A stretch of 64,000 nt of DNA from Diphasiastrum complanatum. Taxonomy: Eukaryota > Streptophyta > Lycopodiopsida > Lycopodiales > Lycopodiaceae. Below, one piece after another: positions 1-11,417 of the stretch. Under the pieces are notes generated by a model. The model was not told the origin of the DNA. It saw only the letters and a program-made list of their open reading frames with translations, and did no database searches. The stretch is from the NCBI GenBank assembly GCA_029204225.1, contig CM055094.1, forward strand, positions 23,384,541-23,448,540. Reading direction: 5' to 3'. Within the stretch, counting starts at the first letter, position 1. Every line of letters starts with the position of its first letter. The translations under genes were made by a program, and so were the position numbers.

Positions 1-1
1 T

Positions 2-877
2 AGGTCTATTTCTAGATCTACAAAGCCTTTTCAACTTGTACATTCGGATATTCATGGATTTACTACAATTAGCAATAGTGGAGCTAAGATGTATGTAGCA
101 TTCATTGATGATTCTAGTAGATTTTGTTGGATCTATCTACTAAAGAGCAAGGATGAAGTGTATGATGTCTTTGTCAAGTTCAAGAATGCAAGGGAGAACC
201 AATTTTCCACAAAGATCAAGTGCTTGAGAGGTGACAATGGTGGTGAGTACATATCTAACAAGTTCAAGGCCTTTTGTGATGAGCATGGGATTAAGAGGGA
301 GTACACAACATCAAGGACCCCACCACAAAATGGAGTGGCTGAAAGGAAGAATAGAACTTTATGTGAAAGTGCTAAAGCTATGAGGCTAAGGGCTAATCTT
401 GACAAACCATTTTGGGATCAAGCTTTGTTGTGTGCCAATTTCTTGTGCAATAGGTGGCCGAGTGCTATTTTGGATGGAAGGACACCTTTTGAGATGCTAT
501 TCAAGAGGAGGCCGAGTGTCAACTTTCTAAGAACCTTTGGATGCACATTCTATGTCAACATTACTCTTGATGATAGGACCAAGGAGGATCTATCTTCAAG
601 AAGAGGTATTTTTGTTGGATATAGTGAGGTGAGTAAAGCCTACAAGGTTTACATTCCTTCTACTAACAAAGTGATTGTTGGTAGAGATGTCATTTTTGAT
701 GAGGAAAACATTCCAAAGGTGTCTTCAAGCATGATTGATGGTAAAGTAGATGGATCTAACATTCTTGATGTTGATGAGAAGGATCCTACTTTGGATGGTG
801 GTGATGATGGACCTTCACCAAGTCAAAAGCCAAGGAGAACATCAAGAGAAAGACAAACCTTCAAGGCCCACATATGA
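2..877 (+). pseudogene. Copia integrase, catalytic core and linker (partial)
   Basis: Integrase splices the double-stranded cDNA into the host chromosome. The frame is open from the window edge. The DDE residues are visible: Asp in HSDIHG (about nt 44-58), Asp in RGDNGGEY (about 227-250) and Glu in QNGVAERKNR (about 328-357). GRTPFEMLFKRRPSV and the GIFVGYSEVSKAYKVY / RDVIFDEE block mark the C-terminal part, followed by an acidic linker and RRTSRERQ. The frame stops at 877, while the linker continues one frame over (RPTYDQKGKQL from about 863), so a one-base indel near 862 separates it from the next ORF. The N-terminal HHCC finger lies left of the window. Catalytic residues look intact. Confidence 0.93.
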
Positions 878-2108
878 TCAAAAGGGTAAGCAATTAGTTT
901 CTGAAAATTATGTTGCTTTCCTAACCTCTTTGGATGATCCTACAAGTGTAGATCAAGCAAGGAAAGAAGAGGAGTGGATCCAAGCAATGGATCTCGAGTA
1001 TCGATCTCTTATGAAGAGTGCAACATTTTTTGGAAGATCTTTTTGTGTACATGGAGCTATGCAAGTGGATGGATGTTATCTTGTTGTAAAAGCAAGTAAT
1101 GGATCTGTAAAACAAATTTTGTTCAATGACTTTGATGGTCAAGTTGAAGATCAAGAGGTTGATCTCAAAGCGCTTCAACTAGTCAAAAGGGAAGTTGGCA
1201 ATTTGGAGCTAGTCAAGAGCATCAAAGGAGAGGTAATTGGCAAAGGTGTTATGGATCTGTTTTTACAGCATATTGAAGACTCAAGTAAGGTCAAAGGAGC
1301 AGCAAGGAAGTGTTGTTCAAGTTTACTTTACTTGTTCTATCTCATGTTTGAGCAATTTCATGTGGATGTGTGCAAATTATCAAGATATGGTAAAACTAGC
1401 TACATTGGTGAGCAATGTTTTGATGTTGGATTTGTACTAGAATTCTTGGCTGATTTTCCTGATGGAAATGAAGCTATTGGAGGTTCATTATGTCACTCAT
1501 CCATGGCTAAGTTCTCAAGTGTTGGGCTACTTGGTGCCAATACTTGGAGATTGTCGATTTTTGGTGAATTCATAGTCATTTTCTTGTGTCAAGTAGATTT
1601 TGAAGATGGAATAGTGCAAACTACTTGGTTTATGGAGTCATATGGTGCTGGATTTGCATCATTTATGTACTCACCTACTCATGGATTTCCAAGGTTTGAT
1701 GGTTTCTTGTGGCAAGATGAAGATGGAGGCTCATTCATGGAGTATCATGGTGGATACAAGGCAACAAAGGACAAAGGAGGAGAAGACATGCAAGCAAAAG
1801 TTGATCACTCACATTTATTGTTTGTTTGCTGTATTTTTTCAGAGAGTTCAGAGTTGGAAGCATGGTGGAATCATTTCATTTACATTCTATTTGATTCTTC
1901 ATGTTCTAGTCACATTTTTACATGTAAAATTGATGTAAGAAATAGTGAAGCATCCCAAGTGGACACTATTCTCTATATCAATTATGGTTGTTTCTATTTT
2001 GAGCATTACATGATCATTGAAAGGAGATCTATTCTTAGGAAGAAGATCATTCTCATGATGGATCAAAGTTCTATTGGCAAAAACTATGCTAGGAGCATTG
2101 GAAGCTAG
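863..2108 (+). CDS. Unfamiliar ORF replacing Copia reverse transcriptase
   Basis: The first 55 codons are ordinary Copia: linker RPTYDQKGKQL, then the RT entry DPTSVDQARKEEEWIQAMDLEY to about nt 1010. From about 1020 the frame stays open for some 355 codons but none of the RT motifs appears (no GCKWVFKVK, no AFLNG, no YVDD). Copia coding resumes at about 2091 with HWKLGKRVLRYI, in a different frame. The insert is rich in Phe, Ser, Cys and Gly, with no zinc finger or catalytic motif I recognise. A stretch near 1935-1970 encodes NSEASQVDT and matches ISEASKVDT in the ORF at 21525-22684, both at the protein and the nucleotide level. I do not recognise a function. It could be captured foreign sequence or RT decayed beyond recognition while remaining open. 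Confidence 0.6.
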
Positions 2109-2680
2109 GAAAGCGAGTTTTGAGGTACATCATTGGAACTCAAGATTTTGGCATATTGTATGAGGGATCATCACCTAATCTTTTTGAATTTTCAGATTCG
2201 GACTATGCTGGAGATGTAATGGATAGGAAATTCATTAGTTCTTATTGTATTTTCATAGGTGATGGAGCTATATCATGGATGTCAAAGAAACAAGCCACTA
2301 TCTCATTGTCATCTAGAGAGGCCGAGTACAAAGCTCTTACACATTGCACAAAGGAGATGGTATGGATCAAAAGGATGATCAAGGATCTTCACTTGCTGGA
2401 TTTTTTAGAGAGCCCAATCATCTTTTGTGACAATCAATCAGCCCAAAGAATGGCATCCAATCCTATCTTTTGTGCTAGGAGCAAGCATATTGAGATACAA
2501 TATCATTTTGTGAGGGAGCGAGTCATTGCAAAGGAGGTGGAGCTTCAACATGTGTCTTCCAGGGAATGTGTAGCTGATATCTTCACCAAAGCATTGGGAA
2601 AAGACTTGTTCATGAAGCATAGGACTTCACTTGGAGTATTATCAAAGTCTATGCTAAAACTAGTTGAAGAGGGAGTGTGA
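2091..2680 (+). pseudogene. Copia RT C-terminal end and RNase H
   Basis: RNase H removes the RNA strand of the RNA/DNA hybrid during reverse transcription. The frame opens with the RT thumb end (HWKLGKRVLRYI), then SDSDYAGDVMDRKF, the conserved SWMSKKQATISLSSREAEY (catalytic Glu in EAEY), FCDNQSAQRMASNP, RSKHIEIQYHFVRERV and ADIFTKALGKDLF, ending in a stop at 2678-2680. Length and motif order are normal and no stop is seen inside. It is out of frame with the ORF before it, so it could only be translated from a separate start or by frameshifting; the first Met is at 2120. The stop overlaps the first bases of the LTR. Confidence 0.92.
2666..2675 (+). promoter_or_regulatory. Polypurine tract
   Basis: The purine run GAAGAGGGAG abuts the TG that opens the LTR. 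In LTR retrotransposons this RNase H-resistant RNA primes plus-strand DNA synthesis. Its position fixes the LTR start at 2676. Confidence 0.8.
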
Positions 2681-3326
2681 AAGATTCAACTAGTTTCACC
2701 AAAATTTTGCAATATTTCCATATTTGGCATATTGAGGCCAAAACTTGTTTTAGACTTAGAGGTTAACTTTTCAAAGTTCATTAGTCTAAATTTCATTTGA
2801 ATAAACACTTTTTGAAAGTGTGGGAAAGATAGAATGCGAGTTTGAGTAGATTCAATTTGAATAAGTTGGATACATTGAATCTAGACCCAAAATTGGTAGG
2901 GTTAGCATTTTGGTGGAAAAGCCAAGTGGCCAAATAGGGTTTGGACCTGCTATAAAAGGATGTAACTCGTGAAGAGAGTCATCTTCTCTCTTCTCTATCT
3001 CATTTCATGCTTATACATGGTTCTCTTGGGTTCTACTATCCATTGGTGCACTATCTTGGTGATTGCTTGCAATTCTATGTGTAGAATGATCTATATTTGC
3101 TATTTTTGGATCCACACGTGTGAAATATAGTAGCTTGCTGGTTTTGTACGGAAAGCAACAGTACATAATCATTTCATTCAAGTTTGATCAAGTTCTATTA
3201 GTGTTTGCATCTCAAATTGTGTGTAGATGCTGATTTTTCTACATTGGTGAAATTGGTAGTGTATTTCTCTTTCTAACCAAAGATCATTCAAGTAGATTGG
3301 ATCTTAAGGATCTGAAATCTTTCACA
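2676..3326 (+). repeat. 3' LTR of the first Copia element (651 bp)
   Basis: It begins TGTGAAAGATT at 2676 and ends AATCTTTCACA at 3326, an 11-bp perfect terminal inverted repeat, unusually long for an LTR. The polypurine tract precedes it and the sequence right of 3326 is unrelated older Copia coding. It contains a TATA box and, at 3113-3122, the palindrome CACACGTGTG that recurs in other Copia LTRs of the window. Confidence 0.9.
2951..2957 (+). promoter_or_regulatory. TATA box in LTR
   Basis: TATAAAA about 275 bp into the LTR, followed by a CT-rich stretch (2988-3005) typical of plant start regions. Probable core promoter, giving a U3 of roughly 300 bp. Confidence 0.65.
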
Positions 3327-3780
3327 GATGCTGCAAGAAAACTGGACATGAAATCAAGGACTGTAGAACTTTGAAATTTAACAATGAGAAGAAGAAACAG
3401 TACCAACAACAAGCACATAGTGCTTCAACCAGTTTCGACCCAGTAGCAAGAGGAAGATGAAGTAACTTTTATGACCAAGGTGAAAGACAAACATGATATC
3501 AATTCTTGGTATCTCGATTCTGGAGCAACAGAAGATATGACTCACCACCAAGACTAGTTCAAAGATTATAAATTTTTCACCCACTCTCGAGTTGTGTAAC
3601 TAGGAGACAACTCATCACATTCGATCCGTGGTGAAAGAACAATAAGGGTCAATTTTTAGAAGGGTGAAGTCAAGTTATTGTCCAAAGTTCTGCACATTCC
3701 AAATCTGACCAAGAATATGCTCTCAGTTAGCATCACTGATTCAGGTTGGAGGTTGGCTCACTAACATAAGAAATGATCTG
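3327..3780 (+). pseudogene. Older Copia gag zinc knuckle and protease remnant
   Basis: Right of the LTR the frame reads CCKKTGHEIKDC, the last three ligands of a CX2CX4HX4C gag knuckle whose first Cys was lost at the insertion junction. After a stop, WYLDSGATEDMTHH gives the aspartic protease active site (D-S-G-A), then FKDYKFFT, a broken GDNSSHSIRGE and VLHIPNLTKNMLSVS. Several stops and shifts make it a pseudogene. The match ends near 3770; integrase and RT should follow but do not. Confidence 0.8.
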
Positions 3781-3794
3781 CGCTCGACTCGATA

Positions 3795-4510
<716 letters not shown>

Positions 4511-4556
4511 TTAAATATGAAGATCAAAACTTTACAAGATCCACATTAAGGGAGAG

Positions 4557-5235
4557 TGTTGAATTTTAGTGCTCAGTCTCAAATCCATTTATTAATGAGC
4601 ATCTTGAAAAATTTTACAAAATCTAGAAAATAGAAGGCTCGAGTTTTTTCAAAAGATCAAAAAAGCAAGTATTAAATTTTTCTGACCCAATGTCAAGCCT
4701 AACAAATAGACATTTTTTGATCCTGAATCAGGTCGGATCAGTTCGAATTTTTTTCAACTCTACACTAAATTATCTAAGCGTGTTTGACTCTAGATAGGAT
4801 CATATCGGGTCTAATTTTTCCGACCCCGACAAATTTGACGCTTAGCATATTTTTCAACCTAGTGTATAATTTTTGGCCCTTTGTATAAAATCTAACTCTA
4901 TAAAATTTTTTGATATTGTCGTTAGAAATTCGACCCAACGACTTTACATTGATGTCCGCCAACTTTGTACATGCATTTATGGCATAAAGACGGTTGTAAT
5001 AACTATAGAAAATTTAGTTGTAGATATTTTAGTATATCAAACTTAGAATCTTCATCAGAAGATTTCTTCTGATATTCTGAGTCTGATTTTTCATTAATCT
5101 ATATCAGCGTTATCACGCTCAACAAGCTGAAGTTATAACTTCATGCCATTGTACTCATTGTTGATAATAATCAGAGTGCAATTTGTCCTACTGCTATTAT
5201 TGTTCTATTGCGCATTTGTTTGAATCCTTTATTTG
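4557..5235 (+). repeat. 3' LTR of the older Copia remnant
   Basis: The polypurine run AAGGGAGAG (4548-4556) is followed by TGTTGAATTTTAG, the expected TG start. The sequence is non-coding and AT-rich to about 5235, where antisense Copia RT begins. I could not find the matching inverted end, so the right border is approximate and the LTR may be truncated. Confidence 0.55.
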
Positions 5236-5239
5236 AATT

Positions 5240-6240
5240 ATTTTTGCTGCTAACTATGGTGCTTCCAATCCACACATCAAGCTCACTCCTAGCTTCCGCT
5301 CATACCCACTAATTTTTGGCAAATACAGTAATGAATCAATAAGCCTTCTATAAGGTTTTTGCAGCATAGCTTCCTGCTCTACATTGTCTCTGGGACAGTC
5401 TTCATTTGTCAGCATTGTGCCAAAAACCATTGCAGTGTCCACTCCCTTGCAATTTGTCATGTCAAAATCATCAATGATCTTCTGAATGTATCTTGACTAG
5501 TGTAGATATAATTTTCCACTTTCAAGATCTCTATCGATCTGCAAGCCGAAGTAGCACTTTGTTTCACCTAGGTTATATATTTCAAAGTGCTTCAAAATAT
5601 CTGCCTTCACATGTGCAATCTGGTTATCGCTCCTTGACATAATCAATGTGTCGTCAACATGGACATCGATAATAATTATTTTATCATCTATGACTTTCAC
5701 ATAGACATTGTAATCAGCCATTAAAGGCTGTAAGCCTAAGGATTCCTTCTTCTTGTACCACTACTTGGAAGACTGTTTTAGTCTGTAGATGCTCTTGCTC
5801 ATCCTGCAGACATAGTCAGCAAATGACTTGCAGGTAAAACCTGGCGGTTGGTCCATGTAGATTTCCTCCTTCAGATCTCCATGTAAAAATATTGTCTTCT
5901 CGTCTATAATATGGATTTTTTCAGATTGTAGGTTGTTGCATGTGCGAACAATATGCATAGTAATGTATGCTTACTACAGGAGAAAAAGAATCAGTGTAAC
6001 CAATATCATATATTTGTGAGAAACCCTTCGCAACTATCCTGGCCTTGGATTTTGATACATTACCAATTGATCCATATTTGTATCTTTAAACCCATTCACA
6101 ATTGACAGTCTTCCTGTCTGATGGCACGGGTTTGAGGTCCCACACATCGTTCTATTTCATGGAGCTCATTTCTTCTTCCATGGCCTTTATCCAGTTGTCC
6201 TTATCTGAATTGTTGATAGCTTCTTCATGCATGTTCCAAT
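5240..6240 (-). pseudogene. Antisense Copia reverse transcriptase remnant
   Basis: RT copies the element RNA into DNA. Reading leftward from 6240: DNWIKAMEEEMSSMK, DVWDLKPVPSDRKTVNC, KARIVAKGFSQIYDIGYTD, FLHGDLKEEIYMDQPPGF, VCRMSKSIYRLKQSSK, then VHVDDTLIMSRSDNQ (catalytic YVDD with Tyr replaced by His), FGLQIDRDLESGKLYL and PYRRLIDSLLYL. At least five stops or shifts interrupt the frame. Order and spacing are those of a complete Copia RT domain. No LTR or integrase of this copy is recognisable beside it. Confidence 0.85.
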
Positions 6241-6940
6241 ATTCACATGAATTCATATTGCAAGATAATTATAATGAAGCACTATTGGCAATAATGATTG
6301 TAAAATAAATTATCTTAAATCAACTACGATTAGCTAATTTACAAAAATTTATATGTTGGACTCTGACAAGTTTTGACTTTCTGATTCCACTGAAAGAATC
6401 CGAATGTTGGATAGAGAGAGGAATACACTCTGAGTCTCATCTGATGTTGTGAGCAATCAGTGAGCGATGAGCTTCTTGTGGTCTTGCTATTTGGGATATG
6501 TTGTTCTCTTACATATTCCTGATATGCCTAGATAGAGTCGAACTCTTAACTGTAGCTACTATTGCTAATTAAGATCTATCCTCTTCCAAATTGTTGACAG
6601 TCACTGCTGACCTACTACTGATTTAATTATGATGAACCTTTGTGTAGAAAACAAATAACAACTGATCTTGTAAGAACATTCAACAAGCATAATACATTCA
6701 AAGATTATGTATAGTAGACAAGAGATAACAAAACATTTGTTCAATTATAATGATCCTTTTGAGCATTGTTTGGCATACCGCACAATGCGTTACCGCAAGA
6801 GAAACTCTGTCACTTACGAACAAAAAGGTGAGTGGCACTTACTAGAGCAACTTCTATCTATTTCTCTATGTCTGTGTCCTTATTGGACTAATTGGCTCAA
6901 CTGGTCTCACTTACTAGCGGACGATTAGCTATTAATATTG
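6241..6940. other. No recognisable gene
   Basis: AT-rich sequence with short unrelated open frames only. I see no coding motif, LTR edge or tandem repeat. It may be old LTR or leader sequence of the neighbouring Copia remnants. Confidence 0.5.
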
Positions 6941-7400
6941 TCTCCAAAAAAATTGTTATATTGTTTGCATATGATTTATATTCAAAGTGCCTATCTTATT
7001 CTACCTGTGAAAGAAAATCAAAACTTGGAGTAACAAAAAATACACAATTATTCACAACAACATGCAAACCTATAGTTTTGAACTAGGAATCAAAATAGAG
7101 TCATGACACTCAAATTGGATTCAACAAATATTCAAGTCTTGACACATACTCAAGTCAACCTTTGACTCAACCTAAGGTGATCTTCTACTCAACAATCATC
7201 TAAGTCCAACTTCAAGTCGACCCGAGTAGAACCTCCTTCGAGTTAAATTGAGTCAACTTGACAATATTCAAGACAACCTACAAAATGTTATCCAACTTTC
7301 ATGACCACACTTCAATAGCTTCAAATTGTGATTACGGTGACTTTTGTCATTTAATTCCAGATTAGTTAAGATTGTTAGTATACATAATCCATCATTTGAT
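6940..7400 (+). repeat. Degenerate LTR copy (left of a pair)
   Basis: From about 6972 the sequence TATTCAAAGTGCCTATC and the following 250 bp (AACTAGGAATC-AAATAGAGTCA, ATATTCAAGT-TTGACACATA, CTCAACAATCA) match 8458-8643 in direct orientation with many substitutions. The right copy starts at a polypurine tract, so this is best read as the matching 5' LTR. Both borders are approximate. Confidence 0.55.
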
Positions 7401-8427
7401 TAGCATAAAAATAGATTAGAATAGTAGGCCAAAAGTATGAATGTAAAATCAATGTACTGACATTTTAAAAACTAATAGAAGAGTATGTCACAATATTAGT
7501 GATAGTGCGAGATAGAGTCATAGCATGAATGAAAGAGAGATGCCCTCCTGAGTAGCCTCTTATCTGTAATCCTAGCATATTGTCATCTTGCAAACCTTTT
7601 TCTATCAACAAAGCGACTAACTAGTTTTGATCCATGTGTAATCCTTGAATGTCCAAACATCTTGACCATTGTTGTTGATGAAGTATGGTGTGTTCTATCC
7701 TTTAGATGCATGAACCTCAATTTTGCTTATTCTACTTGTTGCAAACTTAACTAAAAATTATTAGCTACAATTCCATGGTTTTCCTAGACACCTCAAATGA
7801 ATTGTAGACATGACTCTGTTATTAGGCAAGGGAAGTTGTATGCTAAACAAATCAAATGTGAATTCTTGAAGAGTGAACTACTATATCTTGGACACAAAGT
7901 CCTTCTAATGAGTTTTAAAAATAGATTATGACTAGATAAAAACAATAGTTGAGTGGCTTTATTTAGAATAATGCCAAGGTAGCAACACATCTCAATGATC
8001 ATTTGAAGGAAGTGAGAATTCATGATCTTGTTTCTATTTGGAAGGTGCCTATTTCTTGGAATAGTAGAAAACAGAAATGTCTTATTGTCAATAACAGAAG
8101 CTGAATCTATTGGAACAACTCAAGCTACAAAGGAGGCTATTTGAATCTGATTATTATTGGAAGATTTATCAATTTTGCAATCCAAAGCAACTATCATAGT
8201 TTGTGATAAACTCAGTTGTATGTCTCTTAGTCTGAATCTATACATATTGGAATTCAAATTCAATTTGTGAGAGACAACTTAATTGCCATGCCAGTAATCT
8301 TAGTATATTATTGTTTAGAAAATATGGTTGCTAAACATTTTCACTAAGGCTTTAAGCAAGACTCAACATGTTCAACTATTGAATATGTTAAATCTTATCA
8401 GATCTCTAAAAGGGGCTTAAGGGGGAG
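7401..8427 (+). pseudogene. Mosaic of gypsy RT and Copia RNase H scraps
   Basis: At 7824-7920 one frame reads KLYAKQIKCEFLKSELLYLG, the palm/thumb motif of gypsy RT (K-CEF---L-YLGH). From 8045 the sequence is instead Copia RNase H: ISWNSRKQK, LSITEAESIGTTQATKEAI (EAES for EAEY), VCDKLSCMSLSLN and FVRDN, with several shifts. Nothing recognisable lies between 7401 and 7800. Either two remnants were joined or one inserted beside the other. The purine run GGGGGAG (8421-8427) ends the unit. Confidence 0.6.
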
Positions 8428-8660
8428 TGTTGGTGTTTAATATCACTCCATCAAAATGATATTCAAAGTGTCTATCTTATTCCACCTCTAATAGGTCTAT
8501 AAAAGGTAAACTTGTAGTTTCAAACTAGGAACCGAAATAGAGTCACAACACTTGAATTTGACTAAAGAAATATTCAAGTATTGACACATATTCGAGTTGA
8601 CATTCAACTCAAACTGAGGTTACCTTCGACTCAACAATCAATTATATCCATTTTCAACTT
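8428..8660 (+). repeat. 3' LTR (truncated) of the mosaic remnant
   Basis: TGTTGGTGTTTAATATC directly follows a polypurine tract. TATAAAAGG near 8502 is a likely TATA box. The LTR runs into the TG satellite at about 8660, so its 3' end is lost or overwritten. Confidence 0.6.
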
Positions 8661-9000
8661 GTATATGTTTGTGTATGGTATGTGTATGTGTATATGTATA
8701 TATGTGTATGTGTATATGTATGTGCATGTGCATAGGTGTATGTGTATGTGTATGTGTATGCGTGTATTGTATGTATCTATATATGCGTGTATGCATATGT
8801 GTTTGTGTGCATATGTTTGTGTACATGTGTATGTGTATGTGTGTGTATGTATATGTAGATGTATGTGTATGTGTATGTGTATGTGTGCATGTACATGGGT
8901 ATGTGTGTGTGCATCTTACGTATGTGTATTTACATGTGTGTGCATGTGTATGTGTATGTATATGTTTGTATATGTGCATGTGTATGTGTATGTGTATATA

Positions 9001-9069
<69 letters not shown>

Positions 9070-9090
9070 ACGCGCTTGTGTATGTGTGTG
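8660..9090 (+). repeat. TG / TATG-rich microsatellite
   Basis: About 430 bp of TGTATG, TGTGTG and TATATG variants ending in a pure TG tract (9036-9068). Open frames exist in several phases on both strands, giving low-complexity Met-Cys-Val or His-Thr-Tyr peptides, which I regard as artefacts. Confidence 0.95.
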
Positions 9091-9206
9091 TAATCAAAAG
9101 AGGCTTGTATGTGTGTGCATATGTATTATATGTACAAATAGGCAAAGAATAGGGGCTAGGCGTGACATTAGGCATGACAAGTAGGTACTAGGCTATAGGC
9201 ATGGAT
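9070..9206 (+). repeat. Satellite flank, inverted at 20153-20300
   Basis: The segment TAATCAAAAG ... GCATATGTATTATATGTAC ... GGCAAAGAATAGG ... GGCGTGACATTAGGCATGA ... GGTACTAGGCTATAGGCATGG is found in reverse complement at 20153-20300, also beside a TG/AC satellite. It marks a dispersed repeat unit containing the satellite. Confidence 0.8.
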
Positions 9207-10024
9207 TGTTGGGGGTATTCCCAACGAAGTGTAAATAAATAAAATCATCCAATAAAATGTGTTGCGAGGCCATAGCATCCTGCGTGTATAAGCCCATGGC
9301 CCAATGAGCACGCAAATAAAGTTGTAAATAAAATAAACATGACTTGGGCCTTGGAATTAAAATAAAACTAGAGGCCCAATGTCATTTTTAAACTTAGAGA
9401 TTACTTTTTAGAGTTGGGTCCAAATTGGGACTCACATGAATCTTGTGATTTCTAATCTACTTTTTGTGGACCCTTGGATCAAGTTGGGTCCAAGATGAAT
9501 GGATAGGATCATTGTGAATATTAGCCAATAGGATTGAGGGGAAAGGGCCTTCCCCATTTTATAAAAAGGCACCATTTGTACACTATTTTCATGCTTAATG
9601 AAAAGGAGAAAACTTTATCAATTTTGGAAGAGAAGCATCCTCATTTGCAATTCAATGCTTGCTATTGCTCTTGTCGTTTTCAATTGCTTTCAAGTTCATG
9701 CTTTTTGGTTTCAATAGTTTACGATTCTCCTTTAGCAAGTGAAATGTGCATTTGAGCTAACCTCCACCCTCACTCTCTATCTCTCTCTCTTACTCTCTTC
9801 TCTTCTCAATCTCTTCTTTTCTATCCCTTCCCTTCACCCAAATCATGATGAATGTTAGTGTAGAGGAGTAGAGTAGGAGAATAGCGTTAGTGGTGAGTAG
9901 AGTTAAGGGAGGAAGTAGGAAACTAACTAAAAGTAGCATCTATGCATAGTTAGGTACCTATCCAATGATCTAACCCTTGTTGACAGGCAGGAGGGCTATA
10001 CTACGTGAGATCTTCGACCCTACA
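9207..10024 (+). repeat. 5' LTR of a Ty3/gypsy element (818 bp)
   Basis: It starts TGTTGGGGGT (9207) and ends GACCCTACA (10024), a partly matching inverted terminus with TG...CA. It is immediately followed by a tRNA-Asp-type primer-binding site. TATAAAAAGG at about 9560 is a probable TATA box. A pyrimidine-rich CTCTCT region lies at 9770-9835. Confidence 0.8.
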
Positions 10025-10025
10025 G

Positions 10026-10043
10026 TGGCACCGTTGCCGGAGA
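10026..10043 (+). promoter_or_regulatory. Primer-binding site, tRNA-Asp type
   Basis: TGGCACCGTTGCCGGAGA differs at two positions from TGGCGCCGTTGCCGGGGA, the complement of the plant tRNA-Asp 3' end used by Athila/Tat gypsy elements. It lies one base after the LTR. Confidence 0.85.
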
Positions 10044-11400
10044 TAGGTTTCCACTAACTAGTTTAGCTGTATTTTAGCTACTGTTTAGAGTAGTTTAGGT
10101 AGATTTTTGGGAGTTTAGAGTTAGTTTTTTGTATTCTTTTGTGTTTGGACTGTTCACAGCTAGTGGAGGAGGTGTGAGAGGGTAGAGGAGGCCCTGAACA
10201 TCCTCTAAGGGCTTGAAACCCAAACCAACCAGCCAAAAAATCCAAAAAATACACCAATCTGTATTTTGGAGGAAAAAGAGCTTAAAATCTCATCAGATTT
10301 TTATATCTCTAGAATCAGTGAGAATTAACCCTTGCATGACTGGCAGCAGCTCCAGGGTACTATCCCAGACCTGCATAGAAGCCTGCGAGAGTTAGTTCCA
10401 AGCAGATTGTAAAAATCAGAAAAAAAATCATAAAATATTCAAAAAACCCTTGAAGAAATCCAAAAAAAATCAAATCTTCATAAGAACTCTCGTAGAGCCC
10501 TCTGAAGTTCCATCTCAGTGAGACTAGGATACAGAGAAGCTTGCGAGAGCTAGTTTGATATCTGAGTGCCTGTGCAAGAATTCCCAATGAAAAAAGAGCG
10601 GGAAAGTACCAGTGAACCCTCGCAGACAGCAAAATTTTCGGTTCCAGTAATCAAGAACTCTCGCAAAGGATTTTGAAATTCCATCTTAGTGAGACCAGGA
10701 TACAGAAGAGCTTGCAAGAGTTAGTTTGATTTCAGTAGCAGAATATTGGACTTAAGTGCAAAAAAATCACTAAGAAGTGAAGATCCAACGAATCCTTCCA
10801 GTAAGAACTCTCACAAACCTTCTCAATCGATTCGAAATGTCAATTTACATCAGTGATGAATCTTGTGAGAGTTAGTGTGAAGATCTGGTGAAGATCAAGC
10901 CAAAAAAGTGGTTTTGGACCCTCGCAGACAGTGAAATTTTCACTTCTTGCGAGAGTTAACTCTCAAAGAGAAATCTATAGTGAGATCTGACCCAGATCCA
11001 ACTGCCACCTTCGCACAGCCAACCCTTGCACAAGATAATCCTAGCAGACCAGATCAGTGAAAAGATCTGCATCAGATCCAGCTACTGTCAAAATCTCAAG
11101 TCAATCAGTGCAAGGAGTAAAAAGTTATCAAGGAAAAACCATCGTAAAAGGCCTAAAATTCACTTCTGGCCGATCAGATCCTTGAAGATCCAGACTGCAT
11201 CCTACTGTATAAGTAAGATCCAATCACTTTGAAATCCACCATCGGATGAATCTAAGATCGGGACGATCAATAGCATGAAGCATAGCAAATCAGGCACCAC
11301 ACCTTCCCAAATTAGTAGTTGTGCAACAAGGGGCAGAACCAGAACCAGCACCAATGGATCCAATGGGCCAACCCATACATGTCGCTCCCTTGCAAGCAGT
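10044..11400 (+). other. Untranslated leader with recurring CTCGC/GAGAG segments
   Basis: No convincing coding sequence. A degenerate phrase (GAACTCTCGCA / CTTGCGAGAGTTAGTTTGA, roughly 30-60 bp) recurs near 10490-10560, 10650-10730, 10800-10880 and 10940, giving an irregular tandem structure with self-complementary CTCGCA...TGCGAG pieces that could fold. Long structured leaders are common in Tat/Athila elements. Confidence 0.6.
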
Positions 11401-11417
11401 CCGGAGAGAACCACGGA

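Larger units (their letters stand above)
1..3326 (+). mobile_element. Ty1/copia LTR retrotransposon, 3' part
   Basis: The order integrase, polyprotein linker, non-RT ORF, RNase H, polypurine tract and LTR defines the 3' half of a Copia element whose 5' LTR, gag and protease lie left of the window. Integrase-before-RNase H order is the Copia (Pseudoviridae) signature. The right edge is the LTR end at 3326, where the sequence passes straight into an older Copia zinc-knuckle coding region, so this element was inserted into that remnant. The target-site duplication cannot be tested because the left end is missing. The reverse-transcriptase core is absent, so the copy should be non-autonomous. Confidence 0.9.

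Noticed and set aside
8581-9184. Long Met-Cys-Val and His-Thr-Tyr frames in the TG satellite, looking like Cys-rich proteins
   Set aside because: Low-complexity translation of TGTATG repeats, open in several frames on both strands.
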